A stretch of DNA of 64,000 nt from an uncultured Anaerolineae bacterium (GTDB lineage Bacteria > Chloroflexota > Anaerolineae > Aggregatilineales > Phototrophicaceae): NCBI GenBank assembly GCA_938022205.1, contig CALIEB010000007.1, positions 62,001 through 126,000 of the forward strand, given 5' to 3'. Below the pieces are notes generated by a model. The model saw nothing but the letters and a program-made list of their open reading frames with translations, did not search any database and had not been told where the DNA came from. Shown here piece by piece: positions 1 through 8,163 of this stretch (positions are counted from its first letter, which is position 1; each line of letters begins with the position of its first letter). A program made the translations under genes and the position numbers.

Positions 1-970
1 GCAGCGGCACAGCGGTGGGCATGGTAATCGGCATGCCAAAGCGTGCCAGCGTGCGCGCCATCTCGCCGTTGCCTGCCAGCGTGCGCACCGTTTGCGCGTT
101 GAGGTCGATGGCGCGAATGGCGTGGTTGTTGGTGTCTGCCACATAAAGCGTCTGTCCGTCCAGCGCGATGCCCTGTGGTTGGTTGAACTGTGCGCTGGCA
201 AAGTCGCCGTCACTGAAGCCGCGTGTGCCTGCGCCGATGACCGCTAGCACTTCATAGGTGTTTAAGTCCGCCACCACAATGCGATGGTGGTTGCTGTCGG
301 TGATGAAGAGGCGCGCGCGCGCCGCGTCCGCCAGCACCGCGCCCGGATAGAGCAGTGGCGTGCCCGGGTCACCCGCACCCTCCAACGCCAATGCCAACGG
401 CGTGCGGTCGATGTCGCCCAAGCCCAAGCTGTCGTAGTAGGCAATCATGCCGCCGATGTAGTCGTCCAGCACGCTAAAGGGGATTTCGCCCGCCTCGCGT
501 GCCACCAGCCGCCCGCGCGGGTCAATCACCGCCAGCGTGGGCCAGGCGTTGGCGCGATAGCTGCGCCAGACCAAAAAGTCTTTGTCGTTGACCACCGGGT
601 GATGCAGCTCATACCGCTGCACGATTTGGCGGATGTTCGCGCTTTCGCTCTCGTTGGCGAACTTGGCACTGTGAACGCCAATGACCACCAGCTCATCGGG
701 ATATTTCGCTTCAAGCTGGCGTAAGACGGGTATCATGTGGATGCAGTTGATGCAGCCGTACGTCCAAAAATCTAACAGCACCACCTTGCCTTTCAGCCCC
801 GTGAGGCTGAGAGGAGCTGGCACATTGAACCAATCTAGCCCGGCGGGAAAATCGGGCGCAACCACCGTTCCCTCGTAGCGTGCGTCTGCCTGATTGCTTT
901 GCCCTGTCGCCACAATCCCCAAAACCACCAAAGCCAACACCACTAGCGCGTAAGCCAAACGTCGCTTCAT
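1..970 (-). CDS. Thioredoxin-like/NHL-repeat protein, cut by left window edge
   Basis: The minus strand is open from an ATG at 970 to the window edge, giving about 323 residues with no stop, so the C-terminus is missing. An N-terminal hydrophobic segment (about residues 5-22) looks like a signal anchor. A thioredoxin/TlpA-like domain follows, with a CINC redox motif at residues 73-76. From about residue 220 the sequence becomes NHL beta-propeller-like: repeated blades of the type GDGDFASAQFNQPQGIAL followed by LYVADTNNHAIRAID. This two-domain order is that of NHLRC2-type proteins. It probably acts outside the membrane in thiol redox chemistry; the substrate is unknown. It is transcribed leftwards and is not obviously in an operon with spoVS. 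Confidence 0.85.
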   Translation of the reverse strand, partial: MKRRLAYALVVLALVVLGIVATGQSNQADARYEGTVVAPDFPAGLDWFNVPAPLSLTGLKGKVVLLDFWTYGCINCIHMIPVLRQLEAKYPDELVVIGVHSAKFANESESANIRQIVQRYELHHPVVNDKDFLVWRSYRANAWPTLAVIDPRGRLVAREAGEIPFSVLDDYIGGMIAYYDSLGLGDIDRTPLALALEGAGDPGTPLLYPGAVLADAARARLFITDSNHHRIVVADLNTYEVLAVIGAGTRGFSDGDFASAQFNQPQGIALDGQTLYVADTNNHAIRAIDLNAQTVRTLAGNGEMARTLARFGMPITMPTAVPL

Positions 971-1064
971 CAATGCTCTCGCTCTCTTTAGCTGCTTGTC
1001 TTGGCTTAGTATAAGAGGCAAATCTAAAGAGAGTGTAACCTGCTTGTCGCGTGTATGACGCGCG

Positions 1065-1391
1065 CTATCCCTTATGGCTGGGGAACACGCGGAAGCGCAC
1101 GGCGGTGCGCTCGCTGCCCTCAATGTCGACCTCGATAAAATAGGGCTTGCACGCGATGTCAATCGCGTCGCGCTCAAGGTAGCCCTGCGCAATGGCAAGT
1201 GCCTTGACCGCCTGATTGACCGCGCCCGCGCCAATCGCTTGCACTTCAGCGTAGTCGTGCTGGCAGATGACCCCTGCAATTGCGCCCGCTACCGCCGTTG
1301 AGCGTGACTTGGCGGACACCTTGATAATGTCGGGATTGTCCCCGTCGAACTCAACAAACATATCTAAAGAGTCATCATGTAGGTCTGCCAT
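1065..1391 (-). CDS. spoVS: Stage V sporulation protein S (SpoVS) family
   Basis: A protein of 108 residues whose core from about residue 23 carries the hallmarks of SpoVS: IKVSAKS, VAGAIAGVI, VQAIGAGAVNQAVKA and a C-terminal GSERTAVRFRV. Classical SpoVS is about 86 residues and begins right at the KVSAKS strand. This copy has an extra acidic N-terminus of about 20 residues (MADLHDDSLDMFVEFDGDNP). An AGGAAC ribosome binding site precedes the ATG. SpoVS-like proteins are small Alba-related folds also found in non-sporulating Chloroflexota and Thermus, where their role is not settled. Nothing else in the window concerns sporulation. Confidence 0.9.
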   Translation of the reverse strand: MADLHDDSLDMFVEFDGDNPDIIKVSAKSRSTAVAGAIAGVICQHDYAEVQAIGAGAVNQAVKALAIAQGYLERDAIDIACKPYFIEVDIEGSERTAVRFRVFPSHKG

Positions 1392-1476
1392 AAGATTAGT
1401 TCCTAAATGCGTAAACGTGAAACAAAGCGTAATTTACGCCTTAGTGTACACGCAAATTCGCATTCTGTCCAACATT

Positions 1477-2328
1477 TTAATCTAGCGGCTTGCGCTGTTC
1501 GCAATAGTGCTGGGTGCGGATGATGTGTGCGCCGACGTAGCGGCGCACCACGCGGGCGAACGGCAGCACGCAGGGAATGACCATGCTGCGATAGGGGTAG
1601 GCTTCCAGCTGGCGCGTGTAGGCGGTGAGGATGATGTGCCGCCACAGGTGTGGCACGCGCACTTCAGGGAACAAGTAGAATGCGGTGGCGCGCAGCAGGT
1701 CAGGCGCGAGGTGGTGCAGTGCCGCCCAACCCGCTAGCGTGCCGTTGACGCGCACGCCAATGCTGCCCTCTGTGAGCAGCTCAGGCTCGCTGCGCGGGTC
1801 AAGCGCGGGCGCGAACTCGCCTTCGCGTGCCGCTAACACCGCGAGGTCGGCGGCGGTGTGGTCATGCCAGGCAAAGAACGCAACGCCGGCGGGCAAAGGC
1901 GGCAAATAGACCTGCCGCAAGATGTCCGCAAGCGCGGCGAAGGGCGTTTCGATAAGCTCCAGGCTGATTGCAGGCGGCTGCCACCCGCAAGCTAGTAGCA
2001 CACGCTCTAGCGCGAGCTTAGGCGCGACATACTCGGCGTAGAGCAGCGTGTCGCCTTGCGCGCGAGCGACCGTCTCAAGCAGCTGTACGAGGCGTGTGCC
2101 TAAGCCCTTGCGGCGGTGCGCGGGTTGCACGAACAGCGAGAGCAGGCGCGTGTTGGCAAGACGCGGATGCACGCCTGCCACCAGCAGCCCGACCGGTTCG
2201 TTGCCAGCCAATGCCGCTAAGCACAAGGCTTCAGGCTGGCTGAGAAAGCCACCGTAGCCGCCAAATGTCAAGTGTTGGACGCGCGCTGTTTCTTGCGAAT
2301 GCAGCCTAACAAAGCTGTAATGCGTCAT
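1477..2328 (-). CDS. GNAT-family N-acetyltransferase
   Basis: A protein of 283 residues. The N-terminal half has the acetyl-CoA binding pattern of GNAT enzymes: LLSLFVQPAHRRKGLGTRLVQLLE at about residues 62-85 contains the RRKGLG pyrophosphate loop, flanked by the expected beta strands. The C-terminal half (about 150-283) is less conserved and may be a second, degenerate GNAT fold (VRVPHLWRHIILTAYTRQLE). That would make it a double-GNAT protein, which is an inference. The acceptor cannot be read from the sequence. The gene stands alone on the minus strand between spoVS and a divergent secreted-protein gene. Confidence 0.75.
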   Translation of the reverse strand: MTHYSFVRLHSQETARVQHLTFGGYGGFLSQPEALCLAALAGNEPVGLLVAGVHPRLANTRLLSLFVQPAHRRKGLGTRLVQLLETVARAQGDTLLYAEYVAPKLALERVLLACGWQPPAISLELIETPFAALADILRQVYLPPLPAGVAFFAWHDHTAADLAVLAAREGEFAPALDPRSEPELLTEGSIGVRVNGTLAGWAALHHLAPDLLRATAFYLFPEVRVPHLWRHIILTAYTRQLEAYPYRSMVIPCVLPFARVVRRYVGAHIIRTQHYCEQRKPLD

Positions 2329-2438
2329 TTTTTAGCCCTTCTTTTGCGTTGTATTTTTAAAACCATGCTACACTCAAATCAGTCGCAATGACCTTAATAC
2401 TTTGTAATTTTATCCAACACTTTCTAGGAGGAACGGTT

Positions 2439-2906
2439 ATGCTACGTGGAAAATGGCTGTTGTCATGGCTTGCGGTGGCGGCATATTTGCTAGCGAGCAA
2501 GCAACAAGCTGCCGCGCAAGACACAGGGGCTGCCAACAGCCCGAACGCGGCGGAGGACTTTAGCCCCTCGTTCCAAGCTGAAGCGGCATCATCATCACAA
2601 TTAGGTGCTGACACGCAGGCGGAGCTTTCTGATTTTGAGCTGATGCTTGTCAGCCGCCAAACGTTCCGCACAGGCAGCAAAAACACGCGCAACTACCACG
2701 TGCGCGTGTGCGAAATTTCCGAGTTCACTGGCGGCGGCTCGCTGCGCTGGTCGCTGCGTGCCAAAGCCTCGCACTGCGATTGCACGCGCTTTGAACTCAA
2801 GTACGGCACGCCTAATGACCGTGGCATCTCGTTGGTGGCGATGACCCCCGACGAGTTTGGCTACATTCAAGGCAGCTGCTCGCACAGCTACCAAATTTAC
2901 CGCTAA
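2439..2906 (+). CDS. Small secreted protein of unknown function
   Basis: The ATG at 2439 is preferred over an upstream in-frame ATG at 2388 because a strong AGGAGGA ribosome binding site lies at 2426-2432 and the protein then starts directly with a signal peptide (MLRGKWLLSWLAVAAYLLAS, likely cleaved after AAAQ). The mature protein is about 125 residues, with a low-complexity linker rich in A, S and D and then a domain with several cysteines (VCEIS, HCDC, GSCSHSY) that could form disulfides outside the cell. No family is recognised. It lies 30 bp upstream of another secreted protein gene in the same direction, so the two are probably co-transcribed. Confidence 0.7.
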   Translation: MLRGKWLLSWLAVAAYLLASKQQAAAQDTGAANSPNAAEDFSPSFQAEAASSSQLGADTQAELSDFELMLVSRQTFRTGSKNTRNYHVRVCEISEFTGGGSLRWSLRAKASHCDCTRFELKYGTPNDRGISLVAMTPDEFGYIQGSCSHSYQIYR

Positions 2907-2936
2907 CAGCGCGTTAACGCTTGAAAGGTTTAGACG

Positions 2937-4364
2937 ATGAAGAGACAAACTTGGCATTGGCTTATGGTGATGGTATTGAGCGTGACGTTTGTACCTGTCG
3001 GCGCGCAGGATAACACGGGCGATTGTAGCCGTTTTGCGCTTAATCCCGACAGCGCGTGGAGCGACTTTAAGTCCGAGCTAGAAGAGGGCGGCATCCCGCT
3101 GGATTTGTGGGGCGGGATGGTCAATGGCGAAGGCGTGCAGCTTGAGGATTACGGCATCACGCCCGAAGAACTCAACGCCTTTTTTGAAGCCAAGCGCGAT
3201 AGCCTTGACAATTTGCTGGACAAAAACCCGCTGAAGCCTTACATCGACCGCGCTTTGAGCATCATGGGCAGCTATGGCTTGGGTGAAGGCGACATTGCGC
3301 CGCTTTTGGCGGTGCGCGATAACGTGAGCGCGTTGTTTGAGGCGTTGGGCGCACGTGGCTTAAGCGCAGACCGCGCCGACGCTTTCTTGAGCCAAATCGC
3401 CCCATTAGTGCGCGAAGCCAGCGACAAAGGACTGCTCAAATATGGTGCGGTCGGCGAGCTAGACGCGGAGCTGAAAAAGGTTAACGGCAGCCTTACGCCC
3501 GAATTTTTGCGCCAGTTCTGGGGCAATCTCGACGAATTTGCGCAGCTGATGCTTGCTAACGACGAAGACCCCGAAGCCGTTGCAGCGTTGATGGCGCGCC
3601 TGAACAACTTCAAAGAGAGCAGTAAGGTCACCGACCGCTTGCTACGCAACTTTGACATCGAGAGCGAAAAGGCGCGGCTCGAAAAGTACGGCGTGCCGTC
3701 CACCGCGCTCAAGGAGCTGGTTGGCGAAAATAAGACCCCCGACGACGTGGCGGGCTGCCTCGAGCAGATGGGGTTGGTGGACGCTGCGCTGCTCAAGGGC
3801 TTGTTTGGCGGCTTGGATGACTTGTCGCTGGACGATTTGAACGCTTTCTATGCCGACGAAATGGCGGAGTTTCTCGCGCTTAGCGGGCTGTCGCCAGACG
3901 ATTTGAGCGCGCTCTACAGCATGGACGAGGACGAGCTGCGCGCCTTTCTCGCCGAAAACTACGACAGCGCGTACGCGGATTGGCTGTTGAGCCGCCTGCT
4001 TGATGCTGATTTCTTCGCACTGGGCAAGCTCGGCGAGCTGGACGAAAACGTTGGCGCGCTGGCACTAGACAGCTTAGACGAGTTAGACGATAGCGATCTC
4101 AACGCGCTCTACGGCGATTTCTTTGCCGCACAGGCTCTATCTGAACTGGCGGATTTGGACGACGAGGCGTTTGCGGCATTGTTTAACGACCCTGAAGCGT
4201 TTGACGCTTGGTTTAACGACGCATTCGGTGACTTTTTCGCTGGTGACGACAATGGCGATGACAGCAACAGTGACCAAAGCGGCGGTGGTGACGACCAAAG
4301 CGGCGGTGGTGACGACCAAAGCGGCGGTGGTGACCAAAGCGGCGGTGGTGACGACGACGAATAG
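2937..4364 (+). CDS. Acidic secreted protein with repeat-rich helical body and DDQSGGG tail
   Basis: A protein of 475 residues with a signal peptide ending near VGAQ (residue 24). The mature part is very rich in D, E, A and L and seems to be built of short helical units around motifs like DDLNAFY, DDLSALY, SDLNALY and EAFAALF, spaced about 30-45 residues apart between residues 290 and 430. The tail is low complexity, with four copies of DQSGGG and variable D insertions (4272-4352). There are no cysteines in the body apart from C29 and C273. No domain is recognised. A surface or extracellular, possibly cation-binding role is a guess from composition only. Confidence 0.7.
   Translation: MKRQTWHWLMVMVLSVTFVPVGAQDNTGDCSRFALNPDSAWSDFKSELEEGGIPLDLWGGMVNGEGVQLEDYGITPEELNAFFEAKRDSLDNLLDKNPLKPYIDRALSIMGSYGLGEGDIAPLLAVRDNVSALFEALGARGLSADRADAFLSQIAPLVREASDKGLLKYGAVGELDAELKKVNGSLTPEFLRQFWGNLDEFAQLMLANDEDPEAVAALMARLNNFKESSKVTDRLLRNFDIESEKARLEKYGVPSTALKELVGENKTPDDVAGCLEQMGLVDAALLKGLFGGLDDLSLDDLNAFYADEMAEFLALSGLSPDDLSALYSMDEDELRAFLAENYDSAYADWLLSRLLDADFFALGKLGELDENVGALALDSLDELDDSDLNALYGDFFAAQALSELADLDDEAFAALFNDPEAFDAWFNDAFGDFFAGDDNGDDSNSDQSGGGDDQSGGGDDQSGGGDQSGGGDDDE
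4272..4352 (+). repeat. Short in-frame tandem repeats encoding (D)DQSGGG
   Basis: Two 21-bp units beginning GACCAAAGCGGCGGTGGT start at 4272 and 4293. Two 18-bp versions start at 4314 and 4332, lacking the extra GAC of the longer units. The copies are identical over the shared 18 bases, so the array is recent and prone to slippage. It encodes the hydrophilic tail of the acidic secreted protein. Confidence 0.95.
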
Positions 4365-4397
4365 CCCCGCGCTCGCTCATTAAAGACGGCAAAGACG

Positions 4398-4439
4398 GCG
4401 CGTCTGTGAACTAATTTGCCACAGGCGCGCTTTTGTTTT
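4398..4439 (+). terminator. Rho-independent terminator after the secreted-protein pair
   Basis: GCGCGTCTGTG (4398-4408) pairs with CACAGGCGCGC (4420-4430) with one G-T wobble and an 11-nt loop, followed at once by TTTTGTTTT. It lies 34 bp after the stop of the acidic protein gene and fits termination of the two-gene secreted-protein transcript. Confidence 0.85.
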
Positions 4440-4525
4440 CCCCAAACAGCGCGATTTGCGTTACAATACAAGTACCTTGTGAAAATTTTCTTTTGCGTAA
4501 AAAAGCCTTTGCTAAGGGGGAAACT

Positions 4526-6103
4526 ATGGTGTTTGCATCGGATTGGTTGGCGTTCCACGCCGACCGCACGCCTGACAAGCTGGCGGCAATTGACCAAGCT
4601 ACTGGCAGACGGTTTACTTATGCCGAGCTTAACGAACGCACGACACGCCTCGCCACCTTCCTACGTGAGGCGTGGGACGTGCAAACAGGGGACCGCGTCG
4701 CTATTCTGGCGAAAAACTGTGTGGAATTCTTCGAGTTCCAGTTTGCTTGCGCCAAGCTGGGCGCGATGATGTTGCCGCTTAACTGGCGGCTCGCCGTGCC
4801 GGAGCTGCTGTTCATCCTCAACGATGCCGAAGCAAAAGGCATCGTCTACGACGCGGCATTTGCCGAACATATCCCCGCACTGCGTGACGGCAGCACGGCG
4901 AAGCTGCTGCTGCGGCTGGATTTTGGCGCGCCGCCTGTCGATGACAGCCTGGCTTACGAAGACGCGCTGGCGCGCTACGCGCCCAACGTCGTCATGTCAC
5001 CTGCCATTAGCCACAACACGCCCATGACCATCATGTACACTGCCGGCACAACCGGACTGCCCAAGGGCGTGCTGATTACGCACGGCATGACCTTCTGGAA
5101 CATGGTCAACATCACCACGCCTACCGGGTTGTCATACAACACGGTACACTACGCCGTGCTGCCGCTCTTCCATACCGGCGGGCTAAACCTCTACGCCAAT
5201 CCGGTCTTTCATCATGGCGGCACGAACATCATCGCCCGCGAGTATGACCCCGGGCTCACGCTCAAGACGCTGACCGACCCCGAGCTGGGCGTAACGCACT
5301 TCTTCGGCGTGCCAGCCATTTACTTGTTCTTGAGCCAGCACCCGGACTTTGAAAAAGCAGACCTCAGCCACATTCAATCATGGGGCTGCGGTGGCGCGCC
5401 TATGCCCGCCGCGCTGCTCAAGACCTATGCTGATAAGGGCTACATCGTTCAGCTGGGCTTTGGCATGACCGAAACCAGCCCAACCGTTTTTCTGATTGAC
5501 CGCCGCCGCGCGCTGGTCAAGCCCACTAGTGTCGGGCGACCGCTGTTGCACACCCGCGTGCGCGTCGTCGACGAAAATCGCCAAGATGTCCCTATCGGCG
5601 CAATCGGCGAGGTCATCGTCGGCGGCGAGAACATCACGCCCGGCTATTGGCGGCGTGACGAAGCCAACGCCAAAACCTTCTTCACCGACGAGTACGGCGT
5701 GCGTTGGGTTCACAGCGGCGACGCGGGCATCATGGATGACGACGGCTGCATCTACATCGTCGACCGCTACAAGGACATGTACATCAGCGGCGGCGAAAAC
5801 GTCTACCCCGCCGAAGTCGAGCAAGTGCTGTTCAACATCGAAGGCGTGGCCGATGTTGCCGTGATTGGCGTGCCGCATGAACGCTGGGGCGAAACGGGCA
5901 TGGCGATTGTTGTCAAGAAGCCCAACGCCGAGCTAACCGCTGAGCAAGTCATTGCGCATGCCCGTCAGCATCTCGCCAAGTTCAAAGTGCCGTCACACGT
6001 CGTGTTTGTCGAGAGCTTGCCGCGCAATGCCGCCGGCAAAGTTCTCAAGCGCACGCTGCGCGAACAGTACAGCGGCGAGCAAAGCCTGCTTAAGGACAAT
6101 TGA
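4526..6103 (+). CDS. Long-chain acyl-CoA synthetase / AMP-dependent ligase
   Basis: An ANL-superfamily adenylating enzyme of 525 residues. The ATP-binding loop MYTAGTTGLPKG is at about residues 168-180, the GFGMTET motif near 310, the hinge region with YISGGENVYPAEVE near 418, and the C-terminal catalytic lysine region (PRNAAGKVLKR) near 500. The family activates a carboxylate with ATP and transfers it to coenzyme A; chain length cannot be told here. The ATG at 4526 is chosen because AAGGGGG sits at 4514-4520; a longer frame opening at 4433 would run through the terminator and promoter region. A TACAAT -10-like hexamer is at 4462-4467. No other fatty acid genes are adjacent. Confidence 0.9.
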   Translation: MVFASDWLAFHADRTPDKLAAIDQATGRRFTYAELNERTTRLATFLREAWDVQTGDRVAILAKNCVEFFEFQFACAKLGAMMLPLNWRLAVPELLFILNDAEAKGIVYDAAFAEHIPALRDGSTAKLLLRLDFGAPPVDDSLAYEDALARYAPNVVMSPAISHNTPMTIMYTAGTTGLPKGVLITHGMTFWNMVNITTPTGLSYNTVHYAVLPLFHTGGLNLYANPVFHHGGTNIIAREYDPGLTLKTLTDPELGVTHFFGVPAIYLFLSQHPDFEKADLSHIQSWGCGGAPMPAALLKTYADKGYIVQLGFGMTETSPTVFLIDRRRALVKPTSVGRPLLHTRVRVVDENRQDVPIGAIGEVIVGGENITPGYWRRDEANAKTFFTDEYGVRWVHSGDAGIMDDDGCIYIVDRYKDMYISGGENVYPAEVEQVLFNIEGVADVAVIGVPHERWGETGMAIVVKKPNAELTAEQVIAHARQHLAKFKVPSHVVFVESLPRNAAGKVLKRTLREQYSGEQSLLKDN

Positions 6104-6177
6104 CCGCCGCACGAAGTCTCACGCGCGGGCGACTTATACTACCGAAGTCATCCGCGCGCTGCTTATAAGGCTGCAGA

Positions 6178-6216
6178 CGCGCTCGTCCCTAAGGCAATCA
6201 GGTAGGGGCGAGCGCG
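6178..6216. terminator. Strong hairpin between convergent genes
   Basis: The 14-base arm CGCGCTCGTCCCTA (6178-6191) pairs with TAGGGGCGAGCGCG (6203-6216), with one G-T wobble and an 11-nt loop. It lies between the convergent acyl-CoA ligase and permease genes, where a shared terminator is expected. There is no clear T-tract on either side, so termination is likely but not certain. Confidence 0.55.
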
Positions 6217-6238
6217 GTGTGTTGATGCAGCGTAGCTC

Positions 6239-7312
6239 TTACATAAGCATTGGCGCAAGCGCGTTAAACAAATAGCCGGTGAAGATAAGCCCCGCCGCGA
6301 CAATCGCCACGAATGTCGCCAGCAGGCGCGGGGTTAGCACGCGGCGCAGGATAATCATTTCCGGCAGGCTCAACGCCACAACGGACATCATGAACGCCAG
6401 CACGGTCCCCAACGCCGCGCCCTTGCTCAGCAGCGCGCTGGCCACCGGGATGGCACCCGCTTCGCCCGAGTAAATCGGGATGCCAATGACGACCGCCAGC
6501 GGCACTGACCACCACGCCGCTTCCGCGCCCATGATGCCCGTCAGCGCGTCCTGCGGCACGAAGCCGTGAATGAGCGAGCCGATGCCTACGCCAATCAGGA
6601 TGTACAGCCAGACCTTGCGGATGATGTCGCGCGCGCCCTCTAGCCCGCGCCCGAAGCGTTCGCGCCACGTGATGCGCTCTTCGGCTGTGGTGACCTGACG
6701 CACGGGCTTGTTGCGCAGTGCCTGCACGTCTTCCACCAAATAGCGGTCGAGGTTCATGCGCCCAAGCACGATGCCGGCAATCACCCCCAGCGTGATGCCC
6801 GAGATAAGGTAGACCACTGCGACTTTCCAGCCGAACAACGCCCAGAGCATCGCAAACGCCACCTCATTCATGATGGGCGAGGTAATCAAGAACGAGAACG
6901 TGATGCCCAGCGGAATGCCCGCTTGGACGAAGCCCATAAAGAGCGGCACAGACGAGCAGGAACAGAAGGGCGTAAGCGCGCCGAAGCCCGCCGCGATGAG
7001 GTTACCCACGCCTTCGCCGCGCTTGGTGACAAGCTCACGCACTTTGTTCATCTGCACGAACGTTTGTAGTGTCGTGATGACGAAAATCATGCCAAAGAGC
7101 AGCAAAAAAATCTTCGGCACGTCGTACAGGAAGAAGCTGAGGGCTGCGCCAAGATGGGTTTCGGCGGAGATACCTAGCACATCGTAGGTCAGCCATTCGG
7201 CGATGCGCTGCACGTTGGCGAAAGCTAACACCCAGAGCAGCACGCCCAAGCCCGTGAGCGCGAACGCTTGTCGGTCGTGTGTAATTCGTGGAAGCGGCGA
7301 AGAGATGCGCAT
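6239..7312 (-). CDS. ArsP/YraQ-type multispanning permease (DUF318)
   Basis: An integral membrane protein of 357 residues with eight or more hydrophobic segments. The family signature GALTPFCSCSSVPLFMGF at about residues 110-128 and a downstream FLITSPIMNEVA are both typical of the ArsP_1 permease family. A second half motif, VIGIPIYSGEAGAIPVASAL, occurs at about 275-295. Members export organoarsenicals or other metal species, or have unknown substrates. The thioredoxin-like gene lies 10 bp upstream in the same direction and an ArsR repressor gene diverges from it, so a metal- or metalloid-responsive export unit is inferred. The specific substrate is not readable. Confidence 0.85.
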   Translation of the reverse strand: MRISSPLPRITHDRQAFALTGLGVLLWVLAFANVQRIAEWLTYDVLGISAETHLGAALSFFLYDVPKIFLLLFGMIFVITTLQTFVQMNKVRELVTKRGEGVGNLIAAGFGALTPFCSCSSVPLFMGFVQAGIPLGITFSFLITSPIMNEVAFAMLWALFGWKVAVVYLISGITLGVIAGIVLGRMNLDRYLVEDVQALRNKPVRQVTTAEERITWRERFGRGLEGARDIIRKVWLYILIGVGIGSLIHGFVPQDALTGIMGAEAAWWSVPLAVVIGIPIYSGEAGAIPVASALLSKGAALGTVLAFMMSVVALSLPEMIILRRVLTPRLLATFVAIVAAGLIFTGYLFNALAPMLM

Positions 7313-7322
7313 GCTAGCCCCC

Positions 7323-7571
7323 TTATGACGCAGCGAACTGCTGCGCCCACTCGACGATTTGCGGGCGTTTGGGAATGCGTCCCGCTGAAACCAGCGTTTC
7401 GTTGATGACCAGACCCGGCGTAGCCATGACGTTGTAAGCGACGATGTCGGTATAGTCTGTGACCTTGACCACTTCGAACGGGATGTTCGTGTTCTCCAGC
7501 GCGGCGCGCACTTCTTGCTCTAGCCGTTTGCAGTTCGCACAGCCGCTGCCCAAGATTTTAATCGTTAACAT
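7323..7571 (-). CDS. Small thioredoxin-like redox-active disulfide protein
   Basis: A protein of 82 residues with a thioredoxin/glutaredoxin-like fold: beta strand MLTIKILGSG, a CANC active-site motif at residues 12-15, and a cis-proline region near VMATPGLVIN. It matches the redox-active disulfide protein 2 family, often found beside ArsP-type permeases and ArsR regulators. A good AAAAGGAG ribosome binding site precedes the ATG. It is the first gene of the leftward operon with the permease and probably supplies thiol chemistry for the transported species, which is an inference from neighbourhood. Confidence 0.85.
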   Translation of the reverse strand: MLTIKILGSGCANCKRLEQEVRAALENTNIPFEVVKVTDYTDIVAYNVMATPGLVINETLVSAGRIPKRPQIVEWAQQFAAS

Positions 7572-7620
7572 GACAACTCCTTTTGCGGTTATCGCCGATA
7601 CATTGATGTTCTTCTATATA

Positions 7621-7646
7621 GACTAGCATCGATATAACGTCTAGTC
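7621..7646. promoter_or_regulatory. Candidate ArsR operator in the divergent promoter region
   Basis: A perfect inverted repeat, GACTAG (7621-7626) and CTAGTC (7641-7646), with a 14-bp AT-rich spacer containing ATCGAT. On the minus strand TTGACT (7643-7648) could be a -35 for the thioredoxin/permease operon. On the plus strand TACAAT (7665-7670) could be the -10 for arsR. The repeat therefore sits where a repressor would block both promoters. The binding is inferred. Confidence 0.5.
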
Positions 7647-7799
7647 AAGGTGACATTTTGCTGATACAATAATGATGTATGGTCAAGTGTGCGGCTTACC
7701 GAACGCTTGGCGAGGGGCGTTCTCATACTTGCGCGCCCGACCTTGCCCTCTTAAAACGGTCGTTGGACGTGAGGGACACCAGCCAAAGGAGGTTGTGCC

Positions 7800-8159
7800 A
7801 TGCCCAATTTGCTCAAAGCACCGCCCGCAGAGCCGAGCTGCGCCGCCAACGCGCCACTGCGCCTTGACGAACAGCAGGCGCAAACGCTCGCCGCGCAGCT
7901 GAAAGCGATGAGCCACCCCGTGCGCTTGCGCATGCTCGACGTGATTAGTCAAGGTGGTGGCGACATTTGCGGCTGCGACATTGAGTGCCACTTCGCGCTC
8001 TCCCAGCCAACCATCTCACATCATCTCAAAGTGCTGCGCGATGTGGGGCTTATCCTTTCGGAGGCGCGCGGCGTGTGGGTGCATCATCAAATTAACCCCG
8101 CTGCGTTAGACACGCTGCAAGACTTGCTATCCTTGTTGCGCCCCGCCAAAACGGAGTAA
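7800..8159 (+). CDS. ArsR/SmtB-family transcriptional repressor
   Basis: A winged-helix regulator of 119 residues: LKAMSHPVRLRMLDVI, then CGCDIECHFALSQPTISHHLKVLRDVGLI as the recognition helix region, and a wing with ARGVWVHHQIN. The CGC..C cluster just before the recognition helix (about residues 57-62) resembles the arsenite-binding cysteines of ArsR (ELCVCDL type). An AAAGGAGG ribosome binding site lies at 7784-7791. It is divergent from the thioredoxin/permease operon, which it most likely represses, and its stop is 4 bp before the FmdB-like gene. Confidence 0.9.
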   Translation: MPNLLKAPPAEPSCAANAPLRLDEQQAQTLAAQLKAMSHPVRLRMLDVISQGGGDICGCDIECHFALSQPTISHHLKVLRDVGLILSEARGVWVHHQINPAALDTLQDLLSLLRPAKTE

Positions 8160-8163
8160 CGCC

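Noticed and set aside
4433-4525. N-terminal extension of the acyl-CoA ligase
   Set aside because: It runs through the upstream terminator tail and promoter-like TACAAT and has no ribosome binding site; the ATG at 4526 has AAGGGGG.
6178-6216. Attachment site or mobile element end
   Set aside because: The hairpin is unique in the window, has no repeat partner and lies between convergent genes where a terminator is expected.
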